In this document: positions 25,861-34,381 of the stretch, one piece after another | Layout: every line of letters begins with the position of its first letter | Numbering within the stretch: position 1 is the stretch's first letter | NCBI RefSeq assembly: GCF_039530285.1 | Contig: NZ_BAAAOK010000005.1 | Coordinates: forward strand, 62,001 to 126,000 | Length of the DNA stretch: 64,000 bases | From: Actinomadura_C alba | GTDB taxonomy: Bacteria; Actinomycetota; Actinomycetes; Streptosporangiales; Streptosporangiaceae | Reading direction: 5' to 3' | Made by a program: the position numbers and the translations under genes | The notes under the pieces: model-generated | Databases searched by the model: none | The model's input: only the letters and a program-made list of their open reading frames with translations | What the model was told of the DNA's origin: nothing

Positions 25861-27888
25861 TCAGCCCATGGCCCCGGCCGGAAGATCGAGCAGGACGCTC
25901 GTGCCGGTGTAGGCGGACCGCTCACCCGCGTACTGGACTCCGTACGCCGGGCCGCCGAGCAGGCAGCCGAGCAGCCCGCTGCAGTCGCGGGTCCCCTCGG
26001 GCACGGTGATCGGAACCGCCACACCGCTCGGCCGCTGGACGGTGACCTCCCCGCTCTTCACGTAGGCCGTGACGTTGTTCATCGCGTTGCGCCAGGTGAC
26101 CTGCCGCTCGAGCTCCGCGCCGAGGGCGGACATCCGTGGGTTCACGAGTGTCGCGTTGCCGGCGAAGGCGGCCCGGTAGTCGGCCAGGATCCGGTCCAGC
26201 ATCGGGTAGAGGATGCGGTCCTCGGTCAGGTTGGACTGGTGCACATAGTGCGGCCGAGGGTCGTTGGTGACGATGTGCGACAGGGTGATCCGGGCGTCGA
26301 CCGGCACGATGTGGCTGTCATAGCCGGTGGTCTGGTCGAGTGGCTGGATGCAGGTCACCGTTGCGGGGTTGTCCTCGCAGATGCCGCTGCCCCCGTCGGC
26401 CCGGCTGGTGTAGATCCAGTTGTACTCGTCGGCCATTTCCTGCTTGGTGGCGGTGTTGAAGTAGACGCTCATCGGGTGGCGCGGCACGGTCAGCGCGTTG
26501 CCCACCGGGCGCTGCGCCTTGCCCCGCGAGGCGTCGCTGGCGGTCCACTTCACCCCGGTCTCGTTCAGCGCGGGCCCGAGGCCCGGGTTGTCGTCCGGCT
26601 GCTGCGGAAGGATCTTCAGACCGGAGTGCTCACCCGTCACCAGTTCGTCGGCCCCGAGGCTGAGCCCCTTGCCGCGGCCCCAGCTGAGGTTCTTGGTGAT
26701 CTGGTCCTTGATCTCGGTCTTGCTGACGTACTGCACGTTGCCGGCCGCGTCGGTCTCGCAGCGCCACGGCACGACCGAGGTGTCCTGCTTGCACCCGAGG
26801 TAGGGGTGCTCGTAGGTGTGGTTGACCCAGCGGAACCTGGCCCTGTTCGAGACCATCGAGGTGGTCAGCGGGTCCGAGCCGTTCTGCGCGACGGCCTCGT
26901 CGCTGCCCGCTCCGTTGTAGACCATGTCGAGGGTGAAGCCGTTCTGGTTCTGCCAGTTCACCGCCTGGGTGACATCGGCCGAGGTCATGCGGATGTCCGG
27001 CGTCGTCACGCCGGCGGGGCAGTCCTCGCCCGGGGTGCAGTTGTGCTGGGTGCTCCACCTGGAGTCGGGCAGGAAGATGTCGTCGACGTGCACCGCGAAG
27101 TAGTTGCGGTTGTGGCCGAGGTGGACGCCCTTGGTCAGCCACGAGACGATCCCATGCGCGATGGTGCGGAACTGCCACTGGTTGAAGTTGTAGGCGAAGG
27201 TCAGCACCATCTCGCTGCGGCCGTCGTGGGTGTAGACACCGGCGAGGGTGCCGGTCTGTCCCTGGGCCGTCGCCGTGAGGTACGGCTCGAACCTGGTGCC
27301 CTGGGCGGCGTTGTCCGGCAGGGGGCTCGCCAGGTAGGCATAGCTCTCCGGGACGGTCGGGGAGTTGTCGTCGAAGCGGACGGGACCCTTGAGGTAGCGG
27401 AACGGGCCGGAGATCCCGGTGGCCGAGAGGGCGGCCGTGGTGCCGTCGAGGGCGCCGGCGAACCCGGGCGCGTTCATGCCCACGGCCGCATTCGGGTAGA
27501 CGTAGGCGTCGACCTGCCGGATGCCGAACCTCTTCTCGAAGTCGGCGAGTGCCGTCATCTCCGCCGCCTCGGTGAACGGATCGGCGTTCGGCAACACGAC
27601 CGCCTGGTACTTCGCCCGGGGCGCCCCGCTGACCGTGTCCTCGAGGAAGGCTTTGTTGATCACGGGACGGTTCGCGTCATTGAGGTCGACCGTCCGATGC
27701 GGCACGCCCTCGGCTTGGAGTTGCTCCTCGATCGCGGAAACCGAGGAGCCGCCGTCGCTGACGACGAGCACCTTGAGATCGATGCGCGGGTCCGCGGCGT
27801 GCGCGGCCCCCGCGGGGAACAAAAGCACCGACGATGTCATCGCCGCGACGGAAAGGACTCCGATCGCAAGGCGGTTCTTGAGTCTCAC
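25861..27888 (-). CDS. Secreted Agd3-like polysaccharide deacetylase
   Basis: GTG at 27888, six bases after gggagg, gives 675 residues with a signal peptide cut after AGAAHA (residue ~31). Residues ~32-240 form a Rossmann-like N-terminal region (LKVLVVSDGGSSVSAIEEQL). The catalytic domain carries the NodB-type motifs NYFAVHVDDIFLPDSRW (His267, Asp269, Asp270) and RWVNHTYEHPYLGC (His357, His361), which bind the metal. The overall plan, with a long C-terminal beta region, matches Aspergillus Agd3, which removes acetyl groups from N-acetylgalactosamine in galactosaminogalactan. It should give the secreted polymer positive charge and adhesiveness. It is first in the operon behind the LuxR gene. 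Confidence 0.8.
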   Translation of the reverse strand: MRLKNRLAIGVLSVAAMTSSVLLFPAGAAHAADPRIDLKVLVVSDGGSSVSAIEEQLQAEGVPHRTVDLNDANRPVINKAFLEDTVSGAPRAKYQAVVLPNADPFTEAAEMTALADFEKRFGIRQVDAYVYPNAAVGMNAPGFAGALDGTTAALSATGISGPFRYLKGPVRFDDNSPTVPESYAYLASPLPDNAAQGTRFEPYLTATAQGQTGTLAGVYTHDGRSEMVLTFAYNFNQWQFRTIAHGIVSWLTKGVHLGHNRNYFAVHVDDIFLPDSRWSTQHNCTPGEDCPAGVTTPDIRMTSADVTQAVNWQNQNGFTLDMVYNGAGSDEAVAQNGSDPLTTSMVSNRARFRWVNHTYEHPYLGCKQDTSVVPWRCETDAAGNVQYVSKTEIKDQITKNLSWGRGKGLSLGADELVTGEHSGLKILPQQPDDNPGLGPALNETGVKWTASDASRGKAQRPVGNALTVPRHPMSVYFNTATKQEMADEYNWIYTSRADGGSGICEDNPATVTCIQPLDQTTGYDSHIVPVDARITLSHIVTNDPRPHYVHQSNLTEDRILYPMLDRILADYRAAFAGNATLVNPRMSALGAELERQVTWRNAMNNVTAYVKSGEVTVQRPSGVAVPITVPEGTRDCSGLLGCLLGGPAYGVQYAGERSAYTGTSVLLDLPAGAMG

Positions 27889-28045
27889 CAACGCCTCCCA
27901 GTAGGTGAAGGCCGGGACGGCGAAGATCGAAATATCGATCGAACCGGACGCAGCCGTTATCGCTTCATCGCTTGTTGAACGTGCAACGAGAGCATGCGAC
28001 ACGGCTTATGTATTTAGCAAATTGATCTGGGTCCCATTTTTTGAA

Positions 28046-28065
28046 TAGGACCGGTCCTAGGACCG
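28046..28065. promoter_or_regulatory. Two overlapping perfect palindromes upstream of the deacetylase operon
   Basis: TAGGACCGGTCCTA (28046-28059) and CGGTCCTAGGACCG (28052-28065) are both perfect 14-bp palindromes sharing 8 bases. They lie 158-177 bases upstream of the deacetylase start and 38 bases after the luxR stop. The surrounding stretch is AT-rich. A regulator operator is the likeliest reading; a weak luxR terminator is the alternative. Confidence 0.6.
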
Positions 28066-28102
28066 CCGTTACAAAACAATGTTGGCCGGACGATGCCATG
28101 AT

Positions 28103-28747
28103 TCATTCATGTGTTCGAGCGGCGGATTGAAGATCATTCCATCGCTGAATGGCATTGTCGCGACTGTCCGAACCGAGTCGCTTGTAGATGCTGTGCACGT
28201 GGTTCTTCACGGTCTTCTCGGAAATGATCAGGCGATCGGCGATAGCGCGATTGCTCAGTCCACCGCTGATCAGCTCCATGATCTCGATCTCCCGCGGGGT
28301 GAGCCCCAGGCGTGGCCGCGGGTCCATGGAGGCGTTGCCGTGCAGCCACGTGACCAGGAAGGTGGCCACCGTGGAGGAGAGGAAGGATTGGCCATATGCC
28401 GTCGCCAGGACCATTGTGGCGACCTCCTGCGGCTCGAAATGACCGTGCAGAATGCAGCTGTGCGCCCCCGCGGCCAATGCGCGTAATAGCACAGACTGCT
28501 CGTCCGCGGATGTCAGCAGGGCGATCCGTGCCCCGCCGCCATGCCGTGCGAGTGCGCGAATCTTGCCGGGATTGGGTGGAGACGCGCTCACCAGGATCAC
28601 GTCCACGCCGTGTGTGAGAAGCGCGCCGGCCACCGGGCCGCCGTTCGACGCGTCGCCGACCACCTCGATCTCGGGGTGATCGCCCAGCAGTGAGCGGAGC
28701 CCGAGTTCCATGACCGGATTCTCATCGACGATGAACACTCTGACCAT
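28103..28747 (-). CDS. LuxR/NarL-family response regulator
   Basis: ATG at 28747 begins MVRVFIVDENPVMELGLRSL; an in-frame GTG at 28801 is possible. The receiver domain covers residues 1-120, and a GerE-type HTH is near the end (GLTPREIEIMELISGGLSNR, AIADRLIISEKTVKNHVHSI). The acidic pocket begins VDEN, but the expected phospho-Asp position reads VDVILVSASPP, so phosphorylation is doubtful. It is co-directional with, and upstream of, the polysaccharide genes and is their likely regulator. No sensor kinase is nearby. Confidence 0.8.
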   Translation of the reverse strand: MVRVFIVDENPVMELGLRSLLGDHPEIEVVGDASNGGPVAGALLTHGVDVILVSASPPNPGKIRALARHGGGARIALLTSADEQSVLLRALAAGAHSCILHGHFEPQEVATMVLATAYGQSFLSSTVATFLVTWLHGNASMDPRPRLGLTPREIEIMELISGGLSNRAIADRLIISEKTVKNHVHSIYKRLGSDSRDNAIQRWNDLQSAARTHE

Positions 28748-29298
28748 CCGGATCAGCCAACTCCTCCGCCAACGAACCTCGGGTCGGGTGACCTTGATCA
28801 CCCGGCACGTCCGTGAATGCTCACGGTGCGCCGGATGAAGAGACGTGTTTATGCGCCCTCGAGTTGGCAGCGATGGCGGTGAATACTTCCCGTCGGGCGT
28901 GACGGTCGGGCGGCCGGCCGGAAGGCGTTATAATCCCACCCACCTAACCACCTAAATCCTGATAAATCCCCTGTCAGATCCGGGTCACGGCGGTCAGTTG
29001 CTCCCTTCCGTCCCCGCTGCGATGCCCTATTCTCCGGAGCGCGAAAAACGGTGTGACCTTCTCATTCATCGGTGTGAGAGCCACATTGACGGTGTTCCGC
29101 TTGCCGAGCCCTGCCCCGATCGACGATCCGATGGCTCATGCCCACTCTGAGCATCCCTCCGGTCACACAGGGACAGAGTCCGGTGTGGCTTGCCACATGC
29201 GGTCATTTTCGTCAGCCCGGCCTCGCGTTCGCGGAACTCGAAGCACAAGGCGACTGAAAGAACGGATCTTGTCGGTTGTTTCTGCCACGATGCCACGC

Positions 29299-29463
29299 AT
29301 GCCACCGACGACACCGGGAGAGCGGCGGGTGTGGGTTCCGGCCGGAGACGGATACGAACTGAGCCTCGAGGACTCGGAGCTGACGTGTCGTGACGATCAA
29401 GGCGGGATCTGTGCGCCGGTCCCCCGGCGCGTGCTGGAGACCAGGACCTACCCCTGTACTGCG
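29299..29463 (+). pseudogene. DUF4132-type protein, N-terminal fragment
   Basis: MPPTTPGERRVWVPAGDGYE followed by LSLEDSELTCRD resembles the start of DUF4132 proteins (…RRVWVPAGDGYELALEDGxLTCR). The frame loses its character after about 50 codons. From 28748 to 29298 I see only the luxR leader and no gene. Confidence 0.45.
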
Positions 29464-29507
29464 CCAAAACTCGTCGCGATGGGCTGAGCTGGGGATTCGC
29501 AAACGTT

Positions 29508-29690
29508 CTATGCCGCTCGGTGATACTCGTTGATCACACCGCCGAGCACTTTCCGCCGATGGATCGGCGCGTCCAACGGCGTGACCACCGACTTGTCGGA
29601 GTCAGGTGGTCGCTGCCGGCGGGACTGGTTAGGCCTATGGCGGTTGTAATGGTCGGTGTACTCGCCGAGCACCGACCGCAGGTGCCGTGT
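29508..29690 (-). pseudogene. IS481/IS3-type transposase, C-terminal fragment
   Basis: GEYTDHYNRHRPNQSRRQRP followed by PIHRRKVLGGVINEYHRAA and TAG is the tail of integrase-core transposases (…YNxxRPHRSxxLRPPxP…RRxxLGGLINEYxRAA). The catalytic D, D and E residues upstream are absent. Its 5' side is joined to a kinase fragment in the opposite direction. Confidence 0.6.
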
Positions 29691-29691
29691 C

Positions 29692-29865
29692 GTGCGTCGG
29701 CAGATCCTCCGGGAACGAGACATACCGGGCGACGCGAACATCGATCTGTTGGACACCATCGTCCGCTGGAGCCTGAACCGCGGCGATCACGTCTTGCTCG
29801 AGGGCATCCTGGCCTCTTCTCGGTACGGGCACATGCTGGAAGCGTTGATCGGGGCCGGGGACGGC
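29692..29865 (+). pseudogene. AAA/kinase-family protein, internal fragment
   Basis: RQILRERDIPGDANIDLLDT continuing IVRWSLNRGDHVLLEGILAS and SRYGHMLEAL matches the middle of small P-loop kinases of actinobacteria (LRExDIPGxxNIxLIdxxaRyaLdxGxHVVVEGIL). The Walker A region is missing upstream and the rest is missing downstream. Confidence 0.5.
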
Positions 29866-29941
29866 CTACAAACGGCCTACTCAAGCGTCCCCGGCCCCTG
29901 TCCTTGGTCGGCCCGCGGTCATGGAGAACCACGGGCCGCAG

Positions 29942-31114
29942 TCACTCCGTACGAGTGCGGCCGCTGCGGCGTTGGCCGAAACCAACGATGAGGTCGATGG
30001 CCAGGAAGGCGAGCAGGGTGACGCCGAAGACCGGCAGCGCCCAGCCGAGCGCCACAAGAAGCGGGATGCCGAGGAACAGGAACGGTCGCGGCAGTGTGCG
30101 CCAGGTGCCGCGGGCCGGCGGTTTGCCGAGCAGGCCTCGCCGGTCATCGCGGGTGGGGCGGCGCTGCCACCACATCCGGTAGCCGAAGAAGATCAGCGTG
30201 AGCAGGCCGATGGCGATGGCGGCGAGCAGAAGCTGGTTGGCCAGGCCGAACAGCAGGCCCATGTGGGCCTGAATGCCCAGTGCGCTGAGCTTGGCCAGCA
30301 CCGGGTATTCGGCCCAGTCGGCGCGGTCGGTGATCTGTCCGCTGGCCGGGTCGATCGCGACCTGGTCGCGCCGTACCGGCCACAGGTTGTCTTCCTGGAC
30401 GACGCTCCACGCGTGGCCGGCCTCCTCGGGTGGGGTGATCTTGACGGGTCCTGCCAGCCCGGCGACGCGCGCTGTGTTCAGCACTCGATCGGTATGGGCC
30501 GGGTCCGTGGCCGGGGTCGCAGTGCTCCCGCCGCCGTGGTGGGCGTTTCCGCCGCTGGCCGGGGCGGCCGCGAGCGCGGTGTTCACCTCGGGCGCCTGCC
30601 CGCGAACCGCGTCCAGCAGCGCCTGGAAATTCCCTCCGGCGTGGTTGGACCAGGTCAGCCCGGTCGCACTGAGGAACAACAACCCGGTGGCGAGCCAAAG
30701 CCCGGTGACGGCATGCCGGCCCCGGACACGACGTACCCCGCGGGCGGAACGGATGGGGAGCAGTGCCCGCCACGCGGATGCGTCGCCACGGTAGTGGCGG
30801 CGGCGACCCAACCACAACACCAGCCCACCGGTCACGATCACCCACAGCCAGCTGGCGGCCAGTTCCGAATACAACCGGCCCACCTCGCCCAGGTGCAGGT
30901 TGCGATGCAGGTCATCGAACCAGGTCATCAACGGTGTCTCGTCGAACCAGGTGGTGAGCACCCCCTTCACCCGTCCGGTGTAGGGGTCGACGAACACGGT
31001 GCGTTCCTTTTCGCCCAGCCCCGGCACAGACAGCACCACCCGGGTGGTGGCGTCGGCCTTATCCGGCGGGATCACCGAGGCCAGCGTCCCTTCCGGGTGG
31101 GCGGTGGGCGTCAC
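29942..31114 (-). CDS. PepSY-TM membrane protein, apparently missing its first ~70-80 residues
   Basis: The 390-residue product has the PepSY_TM layout: TRVVLSVPGLGEKERTVFVD, PYTGRVKGVL, DDLHRNLHLGEVGRLYSELA, then membrane segments (SWLWVIVTGGLVLWLGR, AVTGLWLATGLLFLSATGLT, LLLAAIAIGLLTLIFFGYRM). A second PepSY part has a His/Gly-rich insert (GGNAHHGGGST). Family members begin with a cytoplasmic RLHFYAGLFVAPF-type first helix, which is absent. The GTG at 31114 is therefore a secondary start after 5' loss, or the gene is decaying. Homologues are linked to metal or haem uptake. Confidence 0.7.
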   Translation of the reverse strand: MTPTAHPEGTLASVIPPDKADATTRVVLSVPGLGEKERTVFVDPYTGRVKGVLTTWFDETPLMTWFDDLHRNLHLGEVGRLYSELAASWLWVIVTGGLVLWLGRRRHYRGDASAWRALLPIRSARGVRRVRGRHAVTGLWLATGLLFLSATGLTWSNHAGGNFQALLDAVRGQAPEVNTALAAAPASGGNAHHGGGSTATPATDPAHTDRVLNTARVAGLAGPVKITPPEEAGHAWSVVQEDNLWPVRRDQVAIDPASGQITDRADWAEYPVLAKLSALGIQAHMGLLFGLANQLLLAAIAIGLLTLIFFGYRMWWQRRPTRDDRRGLLGKPPARGTWRTLPRPFLFLGIPLLVALGWALPVFGVTLLAFLAIDLIVGFGQRRSGRTRTE

Positions 31115-31176
31115 CGGACTCCAATGCGCTGATCACCCGGTCGTGCTCGAGCACGGTGACTGATCCGTCGGCGACA

Positions 31177-31614
31177 TCACTGTTCCGCCGTGACTCCGTG
31201 GTGATGGCCGGAGGCGTACTCCTCGTACCGCCACAGCATCACGATCAGCATCCCGGGCAGCATCAGCAGGTGTTGGATCAGCATGCCGGACCCTCGGCCT
31301 ACCAGCCCCGCGGCAACCAGCCCGGCGGCGAGCAGGGTGGGAAACAGCATCGAGGCCGCCATCTCGAGGTTCCTTGCCGGCGGATGTCCACGCCAGGTCA
31401 TCCAGAGCACCATCGGCACCGTCATGTTGATGCCCATGAGCACGACGCGGAACCAGTCGGCCTGGTCTCCGAAGCTGGTGCCGACGGCGGCGAACACCAG
31501 AGCGGTCAGCCCGCTGAACACCCCCATCCCGGCGAACATCACGACGACCATCTCGAGGTAGTGCAGTGCGAATCGCCGCCGGCTGCGGGCCGAGGTGTGG
31601 TGCGACGTGGTCAT
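31177..31614 (-). CDS. Small four-helix membrane protein, unknown
   Basis: ATG at 31614 overlaps the MMPL stop (ATGA). The 145 residues contain four hydrophobic segments (LEMVVVMFAGMGVFSGLTAL, FRVVLMGINMTVPMVLWMTW, EMAASMLFPTLLAAGLVAAG, MLIQHLLMLPGMLIVMLWRY) and a His-rich tail (ASGHHHGVTAEQ) that could bind metal. Tight coupling to the MMPL transporter suggests an accessory role. I do not recognise a named family. Confidence 0.7.
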   Translation of the reverse strand: MTTSHHTSARSRRRFALHYLEMVVVMFAGMGVFSGLTALVFAAVGTSFGDQADWFRVVLMGINMTVPMVLWMTWRGHPPARNLEMAASMLFPTLLAAGLVAAGLVGRGSGMLIQHLLMLPGMLIVMLWRYEEYASGHHHGVTAEQ

Positions 31615-33758
31615 GTGGCCTCCCGTAGTCCGATCCGACGGTGTACGCGTTGGAGGAAGCGCGGTGCCCACCAGCTGTACTGGCCGGTGACCCGCATGGC
31701 GGCTGGCACGAGCACGGCCCGGACCAGCGTCGCGTCGATGAGAATCGCGAGACCGCTCCCGAGTCCGAACATCTGGATGAACGTCACGCCACTGGTCGTG
31801 AACGCGAAGAAGTTGACGGCCAGCAGGGCCGCGGCGGTGGTCACGATCCGGCCGGTCCCGGACAGACCCCGGGTGACGGACGTCGCCAGGTCTGCCCCTG
31901 CCTCGTGCTCTTCGATGATCCGACTGACGACGAACACCTCGTAGTCCATCGAGAGGCCGAAGGTGATGCACACGAGCAGGACCAGCATCGCGATGTCGAG
32001 GGGTCTCGCCGTGTGGCCGAGGACGTCGTCGAACCAGCCGTGCTGGAAGACGAGCACCATCAGGCCGAGCGTCGCCGACAGGCTGACCGCATTGAGCAGC
32101 AGCGCTCGCAGCGGTTGGACGACGGTGCCTGTGAACAAGAACAGCAGGGCGAAGGTCAGCACGGCGACCAGACCGAGCGCGGCGGGCAGCCGGCTGCCGA
32201 CCGCTGCCTTGCTGTCCGCCAACTCGGCAGCCGGACCTCCGACGTACGACGTGGTGCCGGTCGGTGGCGCGATGGCCCGCACCTCACGCACGAGGTCCTG
32301 ACCGTCCGACGTCTCCGCACCGAGCGAGGTCCCGACCACGAGTCGCTCGGCTCCCTCGTGCTCGGGATCGGTCGGCGCCGGGCCTGTCGCGGCGCGCCCG
32401 TCGGCGTAGGAGCCCGCGGTCGATCGGACCTGGGTCACGCCGTCGAGCCGGGAGAGCTTGCGGGCGTAGTCGGAGACCGCGGACTTGTCCGGTGTGCCCA
32501 TGAGCACGACCTGCATGGCCGCAGCGTCGTTGCCGGGGAAGTCGTCGCGCAGCACGTCACCGACCGCGCGGGCATCGGCGGACACACGGAGCACCCGGTC
32601 GTCGGGAGTCGCGAAGTGACTGCCGAGCAGCGGTGATGCCGCGAGGACGAGCACGGCGAGAACCGGCGCGGCGGTGAGCGCGGGACGCCGCAACACGGTC
32701 GCGGCGACCCGGCCCCAGAACGTGGACTCCGCGGAGGTCGGCCGCAGCGACGGGATGCGGCCGCGCTCGATCCGTCGTCCGAGCACGACCAGTGCGGCGG
32801 GGAGCACGACGACGGCCGCGAGCATGGCGGCGAGCACGACCCCGATGCCGGCGTACGCGAAGGAACGCAGGAAGTAGAGCGGGAAGAGCAACAGCACGGT
32901 CAGCGCGGTCGCGACGGTCAGAGCGCTGAACGCGACCGTGCGGCCGGCGGTGGCGAGGCAGCGGCGTACGGCGTCCGCCGGCTCGAGGCCCGAGCCCAGC
33001 CCTTCTCGGTAGCGGCTGACGATCAGCATCGCGTAGTCGACCGCGAGGCCGAGTCCCAACGCCGTGGTGAGGTTGATGGCGAAGATCGAGACCTGCGTGA
33101 GCGATCCGAGCACGGCGAGCTCGGCGAACGTCGCGAAGACAGCGAGCACACCGATCATGAGCGGCAGCAGGGCCGCGACCAGGCTGCGGAACGCCACCAG
33201 CAGCAACAGGAGGATCAGCGGTACCGCGATCGACTCGGCCACGGCCAGGTCCTTGCCCACCTGGTCGGTGATGTCGAGGCTCACGGCCTCAGGGCCGCCG
33301 ATGGTCACCGTGACCGGACCACGCCTGCCCGCGTAGTGGTCCCGCAGTTCGGGGACCACGTCATCGCCTGCCACCGTGTCGGCGAGCACCAGGGCGTAGC
33401 GGCCATCCGCCGACCGCAGCGCCGGGGAGCTCGTGTCGAACCACGAGGTCACCCGGACGAGCTCGGAGTCGCGGGTGAGCTCCCGCGTCAGCTCTCGACC
33501 GCTGGCTGACACGGCCGGGTCCGACACCGTGTTCGGGCCGGCGTCGATGAGGAAGACCAGATCGGCCGTGCCGCCCGGCCAGTCGTCGAGCATCTCCTCG
33601 ACACGCGTGGAGTCGGCCGAGGGATCGGCGAACCCCCCGGTCTGGAGCTTTCCGAAGGCCGACACCCCCAGCCCGGCGGTCGCGGCGAGGAACAGCAGCG
33701 CGAGGACGAGGATGGCGCGCGGACGACGTATCACCAGGTTCGCGAGGCGAGTGAACAC
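31611..33758 (-). CDS. MMPL-family RND transporter
   Basis: GTG at 33758 after gggagg gives 715 residues. Two MMPL halves are plain: a first membrane helix, a ~120-residue extracellular loop (FADPSADSTRVEEMLDDWPG), then a helix bundle with GLAVDYAMLIVSRYREGL. The second half ends with GLSMDYEVFVVSRIIEEH. The DY pairs in helices 4 and 10 are the proton-relay residues of the family. It probably exports a lipid or hydrophobic compound. The small membrane gene overlaps its 3' end, and a dead NTF2-like gene lies upstream. Confidence 0.9.
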   Translation of the reverse strand: MFTRLANLVIRRPRAILVLALLFLAATAGLGVSAFGKLQTGGFADPSADSTRVEEMLDDWPGGTADLVFLIDAGPNTVSDPAVSASGRELTRELTRDSELVRVTSWFDTSSPALRSADGRYALVLADTVAGDDVVPELRDHYAGRRGPVTVTIGGPEAVSLDITDQVGKDLAVAESIAVPLILLLLLVAFRSLVAALLPLMIGVLAVFATFAELAVLGSLTQVSIFAINLTTALGLGLAVDYAMLIVSRYREGLGSGLEPADAVRRCLATAGRTVAFSALTVATALTVLLLFPLYFLRSFAYAGIGVVLAAMLAAVVVLPAALVVLGRRIERGRIPSLRPTSAESTFWGRVAATVLRRPALTAAPVLAVLVLAASPLLGSHFATPDDRVLRVSADARAVGDVLRDDFPGNDAAAMQVVLMGTPDKSAVSDYARKLSRLDGVTQVRSTAGSYADGRAATGPAPTDPEHEGAERLVVGTSLGAETSDGQDLVREVRAIAPPTGTTSYVGGPAAELADSKAAVGSRLPAALGLVAVLTFALLFLFTGTVVQPLRALLLNAVSLSATLGLMVLVFQHGWFDDVLGHTARPLDIAMLVLLVCITFGLSMDYEVFVVSRIIEEHEAGADLATSVTRGLSGTGRIVTTAAALLAVNFFAFTTSGVTFIQMFGLGSGLAILIDATLVRAVLVPAAMRVTGQYSWWAPRFLQRVHRRIGLREAT

Positions 33759-33781
33759 GGCAACCTCCCGGGCATCAGTAC

Positions 33782-34221
33782 TCAGCGAACGACCTCGTTC
33801 ATTGGGTCTGCTCCGTCGACATCGGACGGGCGAAGGGACGGCATCTCCGTAGGAGCGATGAGCGGACCACTCAGCTGCAGGTGAGCGATGCGCCAGCCGT
33901 CGGACGTCACCCGGCAGACAGCGACCAGCCGGAACGATCCGCTGGCGTCGTGACCGCGGGCAGTCGTCACCTGCCGCTGGACCGCGTCCACTACCGCGGT
34001 GTCGCCGTAGGACCGCACCCGCGGATCGAGGATCTCGAGCTCGTGGTTGCGAAGGTCTCCCTGGTGTCATCCCGCCCATTGCGTCGCGTCGAGGACGAAG
34101 CCGGCCGCCCCGACCCCATGAAGTCCTCGGTCAGCAGCGTTCGGTACGCGTCGACATCGCCGGCCGGCTCGGCCGCTGACCAGCGATCGATCAGCTGAAG
34201 CACGTCGTCAGGAGATGTCAC
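33782..34221 (-). pseudogene. SnoaL/NTF2-like protein with frameshift and nonsense codon
   Basis: ATG at 34221 opens MTSPDDVLQLIDRWSAAEPA and continues GDVDAYRTLLTEDFMG. Near 34115 the frame must change to continue as GFVLDATQWAG. A TGA at 34067-34069 follows, and sense resumes with HQGDLRNHELEILDPRVRSY and FRLVAVCRVTSDGWRIAHLQ. These are the strands of an NTF2-like ligand-binding fold. One frameshift and one stop in an otherwise well-preserved gene indicate recent inactivation. Confidence 0.7.
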
Positions 34222-34381
34222 GGCATCTCCTCCCTGTGGTTGATGAGGTTGCGCGGCCTCCCGACCCTGACACCCGCATGGCCGGAGGGGCCACGTCCGT
34301 CGGGTGACACGTCCGCTTTGCTGCGAATCCTGTCCGGATCAGCCGCGACCGAGCCGGGTGGGCGCGCGTAACCTGACACCC

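Noticed and set aside
25774..27978. A 734-codon plus-strand frame opposite the Agd3-like gene
   Set aside because: The minus frame has signal peptide, ribosome site and deacetylase motifs; the plus frame has none.
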